Shown here piece by piece: positions 21,471 to 29,808 of a stretch of 35,452 nt of DNA. The stretch spans positions 1 to 35,452 of the IMG/VR virus record IMGVR_UViG_3300009506_000115; one strand, given 5' to 3'. How positions within the stretch are numbered: the stretch's first letter is position 1; the number at the start of each line of letters is the position of its first letter. Source of the DNA: a virus. The translations under genes were made by a program, and so were the position numbers. The notes beneath the pieces were generated by a model, which saw only the letters and a program-made list of their open reading frames with translations, was not told the origin of the DNA and ran no database searches.

Positions 21471-21739
21471 GGTACATACTCAAATATCTGTGCAGCGCCA
21501 CCAGTTCCAGAAACAGAATAATAAATCACATCTGCCGCTTCTATTGGGTTTCCTAGGTAATATCCGGGTTGCTTTGAAGAAAGATCAAAAATAATATCGC
21601 CGGTTGCATTATTCTTTCTTATCACCACAACCGCTGCGTTTGTACCATCGGTAGTTAAAATAATCCCGCCCAACAGTTTTCGCGTAAGGTTGAATGTACC
21701 CGTTCCGGTTACTTTCTCTATGCCCAATGCTCTTAACAT
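21467..21739 (-). CDS. Small beta-rich structural protein
   Basis: 90 aa from the ATG at 21739 with AGGAG 7 nt upstream. Alternating strands (GTGTFNLTRKLLGGIILTTD, AAVVVIRKNNATGDIIFDLS) suggest an Ig-like or jelly-roll fold of the head-decoration type. First gene after the sugar cassette and its bordering hairpin; directly coupled to the adaptor gene. Confidence 0.5.
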   Translation of the reverse strand: MLRALGIEKVTGTGTFNLTRKLLGGIILTTDGTNAAVVVIRKNNATGDIIFDLSSKQPGYYLGNPIEAADVIYYSVSGTGGAAQIFEYVP

Positions 21740-21760
21740 AAGCAACTCCTAAAATGGGGT

Positions 21761-21785
21761 GGCTGACTGGATAGGGCAGTCAGCC
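21761..21785. terminator. 9-bp GC-rich hairpin at the cassette's 3' border
   Basis: GGCTGACTG (21761-21769), 7-nt loop, CAGTCAGCC (21777-21785). It lies between the sulfotransferase stop and the start of the next structural gene. No U-tract follows on either strand, so it is not a standard intrinsic terminator; it may be an RNA-processing or mRNA-stabilising hairpin. Confidence 0.5.
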
Positions 21786-21795
21786 TAAGCCGAAG

Positions 21796-22590
21796 CTACC
21801 CCAAACTTTTCAGCCGTTGTGTTATTTCCTTAGCTTGTCTGTCAAAAGAACCCCATATTTTAGGTATTTCAATTTCTTGCTTTGTCTTGTTGTGATTCTC
21901 AGACAATACCTGTTCTATATGACTTCTTTGTGGCTTGCCAAGTCCTATCCCGCTGAAACCGTTAATAATGGAATCAATTTCTCTGTTTTTAATCCATGCG
22001 AATGGAAAGTTTAAAAACTTACAGCCGCCAATATGCTTTAAAATATATTCATGTAATATTATCCAATACCATGCACATGCTATCCGGCTGTCTTTTATAT
22101 CTTTAGGGAAAAGTCTACCCTGTAATGCCCTATCGTTTCTGCTGTATACTCCCCATCGGGTCATGCTCACTACGCATTCGTCAAAATCACGCCAAAGAAG
22201 AATAAACTTTACTTTCGGAAAAAGCCTTTTAATTGCCGGTAAAAATATGGTTGACCTATGATTGATATCGCCAAAAACAAGGGCGTTGCATTGAGTCACC
22301 GAGCAAACATCTCTACGTGTTGCCCAATATATCTCATCCCATACTTTTGACTTGCAATCGTTTTTATAAACCTCGTCATTAAGATGCCATAACCGTGGAG
22401 CAAGTTCGTGGTATGCGAAAACGTTAGGCACACAATTTAATAAATGTGTAAGTGTAACCGTTCCACACTTACCAGTCCCTAATACACAAATTAAGTTAAC
22501 ATTCTTTGAATCAAACCATCTTGGTGGATAGTTTAATAAAAAATGTTGTAAGACTTGCGCCTTATCTATTACAGGTTGAGTCGCAACCAT
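21796..22590 (-). CDS. Sulfotransferase family protein
   Basis: 264 aa. Residues 37-47 (LGTGKCGTVTL) form the PAPS 5'-phosphosulfate loop of sulfotransferases (family form xGxxKxGTT). Residues 128-147 (VKFILLWRDFDECVVSMTRW) contain the 3'-phosphate motif with R134 and S142. An HELAPR segment follows strand 2. It would move sulfate from PAPS to a hydroxyl or amino group, most likely on a sugar given the neighbouring glycosyltransferase genes. The acceptor is unknown. Last gene of the cassette. Confidence 0.8.
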   Translation of the reverse strand: MVATQPVIDKAQVLQHFLLNYPPRWFDSKNVNLICVLGTGKCGTVTLTHLLNCVPNVFAYHELAPRLWHLNDEVYKNDCKSKVWDEIYWATRRDVCSVTQCNALVFGDINHRSTIFLPAIKRLFPKVKFILLWRDFDECVVSMTRWGVYSRNDRALQGRLFPKDIKDSRIACAWYWIILHEYILKHIGGCKFLNFPFAWIKNREIDSIINGFSGIGLGKPQRSHIEQVLSENHNKTKQEIEIPKIWGSFDRQAKEITQRLKSLG

Positions 22591-22889
22591 TTGTCCATTC
22601 TGTGCAATGCCCTGCCAGTTTCAGGATCGCCAAGCATTCTGCCGTCATTTTTGGGGTTTACCGATTCAATATTATCTACCTGCCGCATCATATCCCGTGC
22701 ATCGTACTCAGTAGGGAATCCGTCACTAAGTCCAACAATCTGATGGATAGTAAATGGCTCCCAACAGGAGCCAACACTAGTCACTACCCTGGCAAAGTCA
22801 GAAAACTTCATAATCTTTTCGCCCTTCGGCTGACCTAATACCTTTGGCATTGCACTGATAAAAATTGTTCTACTTGCTACGCCGCTCAT
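22569..22889 (-). CDS. Hypothetical protein in the sugar cassette
   Basis: 106 aa; ATG overlaps the upstream TGA and has AGGAGG. Segments SDFARVVTSVGSCWEPFTIH and a charged C-terminus (GRMLGDPETGRALHRMDKW) are not recognised. It overlaps the sulfotransferase start by 22 nt, so the two are probably translated together. It could be a partner protein or a fragment of a sulfotransferase or Wzz-like enzyme. Confidence 0.45.
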   Translation of the reverse strand: MSGVASRTIFISAMPKVLGQPKGEKIMKFSDFARVVTSVGSCWEPFTIHQIVGLSDGFPTEYDARDMMRQVDNIESVNPKNDGRMLGDPETGRALHRMDKWLRLNL

Positions 22890-23542
22890 TCTTTTACCTC
22901 CTGAATTGGTCCGTCAATTTCATTATCGAAACGACCCCTTGTGGCGCAATCCAGCGCCGGTATTATTTTATATTCCCCTACCCGCCATGATGGTTTATTG
23001 TTTAAAGTCTTTATAAAGTCGGCAAACTGATAATCTGCCCAGTTAAAATGTCTACAATGTTTCGGAGTCGGCCCCCTGGTATGAGATGAGTTGTTCTCGT
23101 CGTATGGGAATCCGCCATTCTCTTTTAATGCCTCAAGAAACTTCCTTGAACATTTAAGCGCTCGACCATGAATGTAATAGTTCTTTTCGGCATGACTTGT
23201 TGAGCTAAAAAAATACACCTGATCGTCTTTTATCTTAGCGATTGAATCAATAATCTTTGTTGGTCCAACAAACTTGTAATCATGTATTATCGGGCGAAAG
23301 CGTATGTCGTCGTGTAAAAACAAAACGTCTGACTTTCCATCCCATATGTTTTTTAAATAAAAATCATAAGCTCCCCACTCAAGGCCGATATTTTCACGCT
23401 TTGTAACCTTTATTCCGTCCGGTATGTTGTCCCGTTCCCATCTTTTGTTTGCGATTATATGAATTTCATATTTACTCTTTATGTGCGCCATTGCCTGTAA
23501 AAACTCTTCCTTATAATAATAGCCGCAAATACAGATTTTCAT
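22886..23542 (-). CDS. Glycosyltransferase-like protein
   Basis: 218 aa; ATG overlaps the previous TGA. A Rossmann-type start (KICICGYYYKEEFLQAMAHI) is followed by VTKRENIGLEWGAYDFYLKN and DVLFLHDDIRF. N-x-G-x-EWGAY plus a DD motif is typical of proteins annotated as glycosyltransferases of polysaccharide loci (rhamnan-synthesis or DUF3431-like). No full family match can be given. It sits between the GT-methyltransferase fusion and the sulfotransferase. Confidence 0.6.
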   Translation of the reverse strand: MKICICGYYYKEEFLQAMAHIKSKYEIHIIANKRWERDNIPDGIKVTKRENIGLEWGAYDFYLKNIWDGKSDVLFLHDDIRFRPIIHDYKFVGPTKIIDSIAKIKDDQVYFFSSTSHAEKNYYIHGRALKCSRKFLEALKENGGFPYDENNSSHTRGPTPKHCRHFNWADYQFADFIKTLNNKPSWRVGEYKIIPALDCATRGRFDNEIDGPIQEVKE

Positions 23543-24948
23543 TTCGTTGCACCCCCGGCTCTTGGATTCAACATAAACACACAGTTTGAAATAGGTTCCA
23601 TTCCAAGCTCATGCATATATTTGAGAAAATCGCCACGTTCCCAATTTATGTGTTCCATATTGCCGTCGGTGTTATCGAGTAACAGATAATTAGTAAATAA
23701 AACGCCCTGCGGGATAAATCGTTCGACTACTTTTAACAATGGTTCGTGCCAGTCTTTTAAATGCTCAAGACTATCTGAAAAAAGCGCATAGGAGAAAATC
23801 TTCTCATCCGGCCATTCATTAAAGTGCGCCCTGTCGCTTAATCCGTATTTTTTGACTCGCCACTTTAAAAACTCGTATGAACAAGAGCCGTCAATATCGA
23901 AGAAATACATCGTATGGCCACGTTTGAGCATTTCAAAACCGATTGGTGCGGAGCCACAACCAAAGTCAGCACCCGTCAGTTGATGACCGGCGTTAATATT
24001 CATGAATGCAAAACTCATCCATCGTTGTGGATGTTCCGAAAAATGATAAAGAACCTGCCTGGCTAATTGTTCCTTACCCATATGAGCATAATATTCAGGC
24101 GTGCCGAGGCCGTATTTATCGGACAGGTTCATTGCTCTGTAAGCATAGTTCTCATACAAGGTCTTTAATTCTAACTCTTCATGGATGTCTAAATATTCCA
24201 TTGCATCGTATTTGAAGAGATTAAGAACATTATTCGTGTGCCAATCGTTTGATAAATTGGTCGAGGACTTGGAAACATTTTCAGTTCTGAATTGATCCTT
24301 GTTTGCCTTGCTTACAATCACGCTTTTGTTCAACACATGGCCTATCTGAATACCGCTATCGGTATAAACCTTGAAACCCGCCTCCCTTGCCCGTTTACAC
24401 AACTGAACATCGGTTCCATAAGTATGTTCCGGCTCAAACCAGGGCTGTTTTATCTTGTCGAAGATGTGCATCTTGATAAGCATGCACCCACCACCCTGGA
24501 CAGCAACCTCTTGAAGCCCGCCCGTTAACTGTTCGTCATTCATCATTCTAAAAGCGCCGTTTTTCTCTTCCATGACTACCGGACCAGCATTACCGCCACG
24601 GTGATAATAAATCGGGCCGACTATATCAACATCATGAGAGATAAGCCGTTTTAAAAATCCATAACATCCCGCACCCTCGCCAGGAATGCCGGAAGTATCA
24701 TCAACATCAATAATATGATCGTCATCCAACATTAAAAGATAATCCGCGCCAACATCAAGCGCCGCCATGACAAGTGCATTTCTCGCCCTGAATTGTTCGC
24801 TTTTATCTTTCACATGTAAATAAAAGTCAAACTCCGGATATCTGCGCCCGAAATAAAAAGCCATTCTCATGTAGTCTTCAAGTGTTTGTGCGGTTACATT
24901 CTGGTAGCACGGAATGCCGATTAAAATCTTTTTCTTTTGTTCGTCCAC
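23539..24948 (-). CDS. Bifunctional glycosyltransferase (GT-A) - SAM methyltransferase
   Basis: 469 aa from a GTG with AGGGG upstream. N-terminal half: KKILIGIPCYQNVTAQTLED and YLLMLDDDHIID (metal-binding DDD) with later GTDVQLCKRAREAGFKVYTD make a GT-A/GT2-like fold. C-terminal half (about 325-469): GADFGCGSAPIGFEML is SAM motif I, FFDIDG motif II, and SDSLEHLKDWHEPL follows as in class I methyltransferases. It overlaps the acetyltransferase gene by 71 nt. A sugar may thus be transferred and methylated by one polypeptide. Confidence 0.8.
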   Translation of the reverse strand: MDEQKKKILIGIPCYQNVTAQTLEDYMRMAFYFGRRYPEFDFYLHVKDKSEQFRARNALVMAALDVGADYLLMLDDDHIIDVDDTSGIPGEGAGCYGFLKRLISHDVDIVGPIYYHRGGNAGPVVMEEKNGAFRMMNDEQLTGGLQEVAVQGGGCMLIKMHIFDKIKQPWFEPEHTYGTDVQLCKRAREAGFKVYTDSGIQIGHVLNKSVIVSKANKDQFRTENVSKSSTNLSNDWHTNNVLNLFKYDAMEYLDIHEELELKTLYENYAYRAMNLSDKYGLGTPEYYAHMGKEQLARQVLYHFSEHPQRWMSFAFMNINAGHQLTGADFGCGSAPIGFEMLKRGHTMYFFDIDGSCSYEFLKWRVKKYGLSDRAHFNEWPDEKIFSYALFSDSLEHLKDWHEPLLKVVERFIPQGVLFTNYLLLDNTDGNMEHINWERGDFLKYMHELGMEPISNCVFMLNPRAGGATK

Positions 24949-25288
24949 TGTTAGCCCCTATCGCGTTTAGTTTATATCTTACTAATCCGTTTCCCTTGCC
25001 TGAATACTGAAAGTTTAAACTTTTAAAAAAATTGATTGACGGTTTATTTTCTGTTTTTATAAGTGCTATTACGTTCTTATTGCCAAATTCTTTTTTAGCC
25101 TTATCTATCGTCCTGTTTACGAAACGCCGTCCTACTCCTTTTCTATGATATTCAGGAACAATTGTTATGTGGATATATATTCCATGTAGACGGTTTTCAT
25201 AATGGAGTTGACCCACATATCGATCGTTCCATATTTCGTAAAACTGGACTTGATTGTTTTTCAATGTCTGTTTTATGTGAAAATTCAT
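24878..25288 (-). CDS. GNAT N-acetyltransferase
   Basis: 136 aa. IYIHITIVPEYHRKGVGRRF contains the acetyl-CoA loop (RKGVGRR, Q/RxxGxG/A type), followed by a helix and strands (VIALIKTENKPSINFFKSLN, FQYSGKG) typical of GNAT enzymes. It overlaps the aminotransferase gene by 92 nt and the next gene by 71 nt. The last 25 or so residues lie wholly in the overlap and may be an extension. The natural substrate is probably the amino sugar made by the neighbouring enzyme. Confidence 0.75.
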   Translation of the reverse strand: MNFHIKQTLKNNQVQFYEIWNDRYVGQLHYENRLHGIYIHITIVPEYHRKGVGRRFVNRTIDKAKKEFGNKNVIALIKTENKPSINFFKSLNFQYSGKGNGLVRYKLNAIGANSGRTKEKDFNRHSVLPECNRTNT

Positions 25289-26372
25289 AGTCCAACACAG
25301 TGTTTATTACCTTGTCCTGTTCTTCATTTGTCATTTCGGGATACATTGGCAGGCTCAAAAGTTTTGGCCAAATCCTGTCAACATTCCTGCATCTCTGATT
25401 GCTCTTATAGGCTTCAAATAAATAAACCGGCTTATAATGAACACCTGAAACAATATCGTTCTCTAATAAATGAGAATAAAGCCCGTCACGGTCATTCACC
25501 TGAATAGGGAAAAGATGCCACGAAGATTTATAGGTTGAATCATCATAAGCCGGTAATCCAACAAGCGGCGCAATTGCATGATGAGGTCTAAATGCTTTCA
25601 TATATCTTTGAGCCAATCGCCGGCGTTTTTCATTCATCCAATCAAGTTTTTCAAGTTGTGTTAACCCAAGTGCTGCAGTAATATCGTTCATATGATATTT
25701 ATAACCACGCTCGATTATTTCATATTCCCATCCGATTCTCATTCGTTCATAAGTTGATTTACTAATCCCGCACCATCGAAGCCTTTTCAATCGCTCATAA
25801 AGCGTTTTGTTATTTGTGGTTATCATTCCGCCATCACCACAAGAAAGGTTTTTAACAGCATGAAATGAAAAACAGCCTAAATCACCAAAACTCCCAACTT
25901 TCTTCCCATTATAGGTTGCACCACAAGCGTGGGCGGCATCCTCAATTACAACTAGATTTCTTTTTTTGGCAATCCACATAATTTTATCCATATCACATGG
26001 ACGCCCTGAATAATGAACTGGAATAACTGCATCTATTCCATTACAATCAATTTCATCTGGATTTATATTTAAAGTATTCGGATCAATATCAGCATATTTG
26101 ATAATACATCCATTTTCTTCAATTGAACTCACTGTAGAAACAAAAGTAAGCGGAGTTGTTATTATATTTTTTTTATTATAGCATTTAACTGCTAAATTTA
26201 ATGCTGAGGTGCCACTGTTAACAGCAACTGCATATTTAGTTCCAACATAACAAGCAAACCATTTTTCAAATTGTTCAACTGTTGGCCCAAGTCCTGTCCA
26301 TCTTGTTGTTAAAACATTTGCAATTGCCGCAGCATCTCTATAATCATAAAAAGGCTTAAATAATGGAATCAT
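25197..26372 (-). CDS. DegT/DnrJ/EryC1-type nucleotide-sugar aminotransferase
   Basis: 391 aa, full family length. The PLP lysine is K174 in CFSFHAVKNLSCGDGG. Other family motifs: PLFKPFYDYRD at the start, AVNSGTSAL (50-58), PVHYSGRPCDMD and IEDAAHACGATYNGKKVGSF. These enzymes convert a keto-sugar nucleotide to an amino sugar using glutamate. No dehydratase is encoded here, so the keto-sugar must come from the host. ATG follows GAGGAGGG and overlaps the upstream TGA. The last 30 residues overlap the GNAT gene. Confidence 0.9.
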   Translation of the reverse strand: MIPLFKPFYDYRDAAAIANVLTTRWTGLGPTVEQFEKWFACYVGTKYAVAVNSGTSALNLAVKCYNKKNIITTPLTFVSTVSSIEENGCIIKYADIDPNTLNINPDEIDCNGIDAVIPVHYSGRPCDMDKIMWIAKKRNLVVIEDAAHACGATYNGKKVGSFGDLGCFSFHAVKNLSCGDGGMITTNNKTLYERLKRLRWCGISKSTYERMRIGWEYEIIERGYKYHMNDITAALGLTQLEKLDWMNEKRRRLAQRYMKAFRPHHAIAPLVGLPAYDDSTYKSSWHLFPIQVNDRDGLYSHLLENDIVSGVHYKPVYLFEAYKSNQRCRNVDRIWPKLLSLPMYPEMTNEEQDKVINTVLDYEFSHKTDIEKQSSPVLRNMERSICGSTPL

Positions 26373-27058
26373 TTGACCCTCCTCAAATATCCATTAGGAC
26401 AAGCAGTTATGAAAAACTTTTCTCGACTTCTATCTATCTCAAAATCACTATTTGTTGATAGAAATGCAGCAACTGCGGTCAATGGGTTGTCTTGTCCTGT
26501 CTTATCGCATGACTTATATAGTCCGTTGCTGATTATTGTATCTTCAACAATGTAATAACAGCCCTTGGTTACGAGTGGTCCGTATAGCTCGAGGTTTTTA
26601 GTCACATTATCGAATGTATGAGCACAGTCATCAATAACCATGACTGTTTTTGCATATTTCAATAGTTCTTTGACTTTGTTTATCGTTTCAGTTGATTCAG
26701 AGTTTCCGCTAATTGTTATTACATTTTCTGTTTTCTCTTTATGTTCTAAATCAACAGAAACAATAAACTGAGCCGCATCGACTAGATTATTGTGAATATC
26801 TCTTAACCAAAGACAAGATCCTCCCTCACCGCCACCAAGTTCAATTATTACTTCCGGTTGTGTTTCATATATGATTTCCTGATATACCCAAGCATCACAT
26901 GGATGTTGATTTAGTCTTCGACCTTTATAAGTCATATAATTATTTGATGCGTCCTGCATAATCGGAATTAAATGACCGATTGGCATGTGAAGGGTAGAGA
27001 GTTCAAGGTTGCCACCATAAATCTTTTCTCTTGCCTCTCCTGCATCAATTATATTCAT
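26369..27058 (-). CDS. CmcI-family methyltransferase
   Basis: 229 aa. Features of the cephalosporin hydroxylase/CmcI family of SAM-dependent sugar O-methyltransferases: TYKGRRLNQHPCDAWVYQEI, SAM loop ELGGGEGGSC (73-82), SVDL, ISGNSES, VMVIDDCAHTFDNV, GCYYIVEDTI, EIDRSREKFFITACPNGYL. Family members methylate hydroxyl groups in polysaccharides or antibiotics. First enzyme of the cassette; its ATG overlaps the TGA of the zinc-ribbon gene. Confidence 0.85.
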   Translation of the reverse strand: MNIIDAGEAREKIYGGNLELSTLHMPIGHLIPIMQDASNNYMTYKGRRLNQHPCDAWVYQEIIYETQPEVIIELGGGEGGSCLWLRDIHNNLVDAAQFIVSVDLEHKEKTENVITISGNSESTETINKVKELLKYAKTVMVIDDCAHTFDNVTKNLELYGPLVTKGCYYIVEDTIISNGLYKSCDKTGQDNPLTAVAAFLSTNSDFEIDRSREKFFITACPNGYLRRVK

Positions 27059-27291
27059 TCGTCGCTATCCTCAATTGGCGTGAATAGCGCGATATAATCG
27101 GGATCAACTTCTTTTTCTTTTAAGATATCAATCTCTTTGTCGTTAAGAGTTAAAACCGCTTTAACCCTTCTGGAACCACACTTCTTACAACAGCCCACTT
27201 TTTGTAAGGTGGCCCGGAACAACATTTTTTGACAATCGCAACACCTCACAATTGGATCGCTGAAAGGTGCATCAAAACTGTAGTCTACCAT
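27055..27291 (-). CDS. Zinc-ribbon protein at the head of the cassette
   Basis: 78 aa. CCDCQK and CCKKCGS form a CxxC...CxxC zinc ribbon (about 17-40); the C-terminus is acidic. Preceded by AGGGAGGTTTAA and, 20 nt further up, by the hairpin at 27312-27333. Small zinc ribbons also occur between structural genes of other phages, so it may belong to the capsid operon rather than to the sugar genes. Confidence 0.55.
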   Translation of the reverse strand: MVDYSFDAPFSDPIVRCCDCQKMLFRATLQKVGCCKKCGSRRVKAVLTLNDKEIDILKEKEVDPDYIALFTPIEDSDE

Positions 27292-27311
27292 TTAAACCTC
27301 CCTATCAGGCA

Positions 27312-27333
27312 GGGGGTGACCCTACTCACCCCC
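27312..27333. terminator. 8-bp GC-rich hairpin at the cassette's 5' border
   Basis: GGGGGTGA (27312-27319), loop CCCTAC, TCACCCCC (27326-27333), just after the stop of the decoration-protein gene. No U-tract follows. It may mark the end of the capsid transcript, stabilise it, or be a weak terminator lowering expression of the cassette. Confidence 0.5.
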
Positions 27334-27339
27334 GGTTAA

Positions 27340-27798
27340 TTAAAGAGCCTTAATAAAACAGGCAATTGCCGCTGTCGTCCATTTTGTCTGTGCAGCCAGG
27401 GCAAACGCACACGGATACCTGATAGGTGTCGTGGTTGCCGTTGTAACCGCATAGTTTTCAAGACAGAACACAGAACCAGCCGCGTTAAGTGCAAGCGGGG
27501 TCCCTGCTGCAATATTGCCACCCGAAGTATAAACCCTTGTCCGTACCGCACTGTGATACCCATAGACTTGAACAAGCCCATAGGCATCAATTGCAATTGC
27601 TTCCGCTACAATACCAGCGGCAGCAAGGCCAAGGTTCGTAGTAATTGCCGAGGGCATTGTTACACCAACGCCGTCTGCGTCTCCTGTGAAATCCCAAATT
27701 ACCGCCTGACCATTTGAAAGCGCCGCAGTAGCGTAGGAGTTCTGCACAACGATGAAAATACGTTCCGGGTCGTCCCTTTTGATCCTCTGAAATAACAT
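27340..27798 (-). CDS. Head decoration-like protein
   Basis: 152 aa, Ala/Thr/Gly-rich and beta-dominated (ERIFIVVQNSYATAALSNGQ, AAGTPLALNAAGSV). The build and position directly after the major capsid gene fit a capsid-stabilising protein of the DUF2190/decoration type. ATG preceded by AAAAGGAGAAAACA. Confidence 0.55.
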   Translation of the reverse strand: MLFQRIKRDDPERIFIVVQNSYATAALSNGQAVIWDFTGDADGVGVTMPSAITTNLGLAAAGIVAEAIAIDAYGLVQVYGYHSAVRTRVYTSGGNIAAGTPLALNAAGSVFCLENYAVTTATTTPIRYPCAFALAAQTKWTTAAIACFIKAL

Positions 27799-27856
27799 TG
27801 TTTTCTCCTTTTGTGACTGACGATCCCCTATCGACCCGTTTTGTTAGAGTGTAGCG

Positions 27857-28969
27857 TTATGCTACGATGGTTGTAAGTATGTCGTAAGCCACACCGAGCT
27901 TACGAAGGTTGCTACAGGTTGCGTTGCCCATGAACAGAATTTTTGCCGTTTTAGCTGTCTGATTCTCAGGCTCTACAAACGGCGTAGTGATAATGTCCGT
28001 CTGGGAGTCAATGGTCAGATTGTAAAAATTCGTGTTCACGAAAAATGCTGACCCTTTGGTAATTGCGGCAGTTCCAGTTTGAACGTCCGGGGTCACTTCG
28101 TCCCATATACAAGTAGCGCCACGGAGTTTAATGTTATCAAACCCCATATCGGCCATTTGCGTGTTCTGATACCGTTGCCGCTGTCCCATGGCCGATTCAT
28201 AGATTTCATACGAAATCTGGTCGAATACAACTAAATCCGGCGAACCGCCAGAGCCACGGGAGCAATAGTTATACATGCGCTTTAATGCCTGCTCCAAACC
28301 CAAATAAGTGGTAGCGTTCAGGGCAAAATCGTTTCCGGTTTGAGTACCGTTTGAACCGATATTAGCCGTACGGTGCCTCCACCATGAATAACTTGCGCCT
28401 GAAATATTGCCAACATTGCCGCCTGTGGTCGGGTCCGTCCGGTTGAGTTTTCTTAAAAAATAACCCAACGGCAAAAGGCCCACATTCCCACCACTTGACG
28501 TTTCAGGAACAAACGTGGAACTTGAAACTGTACCCAGTAAAAGGTCGTTGTTAAGTTTTTCACGCATTGACATTTCGGCTTGTTTAATCTTCTGTTCAAG
28601 CAAGTTCAAAAGCCGTCCTTCACCTGCGTTCTGCCTTTCCTCTTTCCTGCTAATACTGATCGTCCCGGCAACTTCAGCCCACTCGTAAAATGCCGTGGTC
28701 ATTCCGTCTTGTGGCGTTGTATCAAGGGTTTCATACCCACCAACAGTTTTAACAGTGCTGTTGGTGCCATACATCAGCGGAACAGCGATACGCTCGCCAC
28801 CATCCTGTTTTCGTACAGCGTTAGACATTCGTAAATATGCAAGGAATGCAGAATCCTTAAAAATATTGTCAACCATGACTTTCCGGTACGCAGCAAGAGT
28901 GGTGCTGAGTAGGGCGTCATAATAAACAGTATTAGTACTTGGTGCTGTTGAATCACCAATTGTTGCCAT
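27857..28969 (-). CDS. Major capsid protein
   Basis: 370 aa. The gene follows the scaffold gene and precedes the decoration gene, with the strong RBS GGAGG. N-terminal helix (YYDALLSTTLAAYRKVMVDN), then GGERIAVPLMYGTNSTVKTV and GYETLDTTPQDGMTTAFYEW, typical of N-arm and E-loop regions of HK97-fold capsid proteins. A helix EQKIKQAEMSMREKLNNDLL precedes a beta-rich P/A-domain-like part. No signature motif exists for this family, so the call rests on context, size and composition. Confidence 0.75.
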   Translation of the reverse strand: MATIGDSTAPSTNTVYYDALLSTTLAAYRKVMVDNIFKDSAFLAYLRMSNAVRKQDGGERIAVPLMYGTNSTVKTVGGYETLDTTPQDGMTTAFYEWAEVAGTISISRKEERQNAGEGRLLNLLEQKIKQAEMSMREKLNNDLLLGTVSSSTFVPETSSGGNVGLLPLGYFLRKLNRTDPTTGGNVGNISGASYSWWRHRTANIGSNGTQTGNDFALNATTYLGLEQALKRMYNYCSRGSGGSPDLVVFDQISYEIYESAMGQRQRYQNTQMADMGFDNIKLRGATCIWDEVTPDVQTGTAAITKGSAFFVNTNFYNLTIDSQTDIITTPFVEPENQTAKTAKILFMGNATCSNLRKLGVAYDILTTIVA

Positions 28970-28986
28970 TGTTAAGCCTCCTAAGG

Positions 28987-29802
28987 TTAAGCCGCCTTTT
29001 CAGCCATTTGTTTCTTGGCTAATTGTACCGCTTCATTAAAATTTCGCGGTTCGGCTGTTGTAGTTTCGCTTCTTTTTGTGGTGCTTATCCCGGAGGTGCC
29101 GGCTGATTTAGCTTTGCTTTCCATTTTTTTAGCCCATTTTTGATATGCCCTGCTTTCTAAAACTTCCTTTGGCAAGGCTAGGGTATAAAGGGCCAAAGGA
29201 TCATTAACCAATGAGGGATGTTCCTTTAATTTGTCCATCATCTCGGATTCATACTGCCTCCAATCTGTGGCATTATCATCTAGGAACTTTTCAACGCTCT
29301 GCTTCCGCATATCCTTGATTGAACCAATAAAAGGCTGTAGTTCTTTCATTACTTCCGAAACAGCATCTTGTTTTGCCTTGGTAAAAACATCATTCCATGT
29401 TTGCGGTTCGTATTCTTCATCCTGTGTTTGCTGTTTGTTGGCCGGGGCAAGTGAATAACCCATCTGTTGCGCCAGCTGCTGCATATATTGCACAGGGTTA
29501 GAGTTAAACTGGTCGTATGCTTCTGCTTTGCGTTGTATATCCTTGATGGCTTGTGTTTTCTTGCTAAATGCTTTCTGCATCTGCTTATAACCGGCCATCA
29601 ATTCTGGTTTATCCTTAATGGACTCCGGGTCAAAAAAGGTTTCTTCGGCTACTGGCTGAGTTCCTGCACCTTCGGTTGTCTCAGTTTTTACCCCTTCAGG
29701 TTGTCCGGCAGTTCCAGCAGGGGTAAAGTCTCCCTTCGTTGGATCGTCTGCTTGTCCTGCGGTTGTCTGTTCGGTTCCTGTAGTGATTCCTTCGTCTGCC
29801 AT
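28987..29802 (-). CDS. Scaffolding protein
   Basis: 271 aa from the ATG at 29802 (GGAGG 7 nt upstream, inside the 29809-29835 hairpin); a start at 29826 would read through the hairpin. Acidic, Thr/Gly/Glu-rich disordered N-terminus; central coiled coil (about 60-110, MQKAFSKKTQAIKDIQRKAE); Ala/Lys-rich basic C-terminus (FNEAVQLAKKQMAEKAA). An acidic N-terminus with a basic helical C-terminal tail is the usual scaffold design. It lies between portal and capsid genes. Confidence 0.7.
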   Translation of the reverse strand: MADEGITTGTEQTTAGQADDPTKGDFTPAGTAGQPEGVKTETTEGAGTQPVAEETFFDPESIKDKPELMAGYKQMQKAFSKKTQAIKDIQRKAEAYDQFNSNPVQYMQQLAQQMGYSLAPANKQQTQDEEYEPQTWNDVFTKAKQDAVSEVMKELQPFIGSIKDMRKQSVEKFLDDNATDWRQYESEMMDKLKEHPSLVNDPLALYTLALPKEVLESRAYQKWAKKMESKAKSAGTSGISTTKRSETTTAEPRNFNEAVQLAKKQMAEKAA

Positions 29803-29808
29803 AAAAAA

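Noticed and set aside
27851-27865. Terminator at the end of the capsid gene (GTAGC-GTTAT-GCTAC)
   Set aside because: Only 5 bp, overlaps the stop codon and lacks a U-tract.
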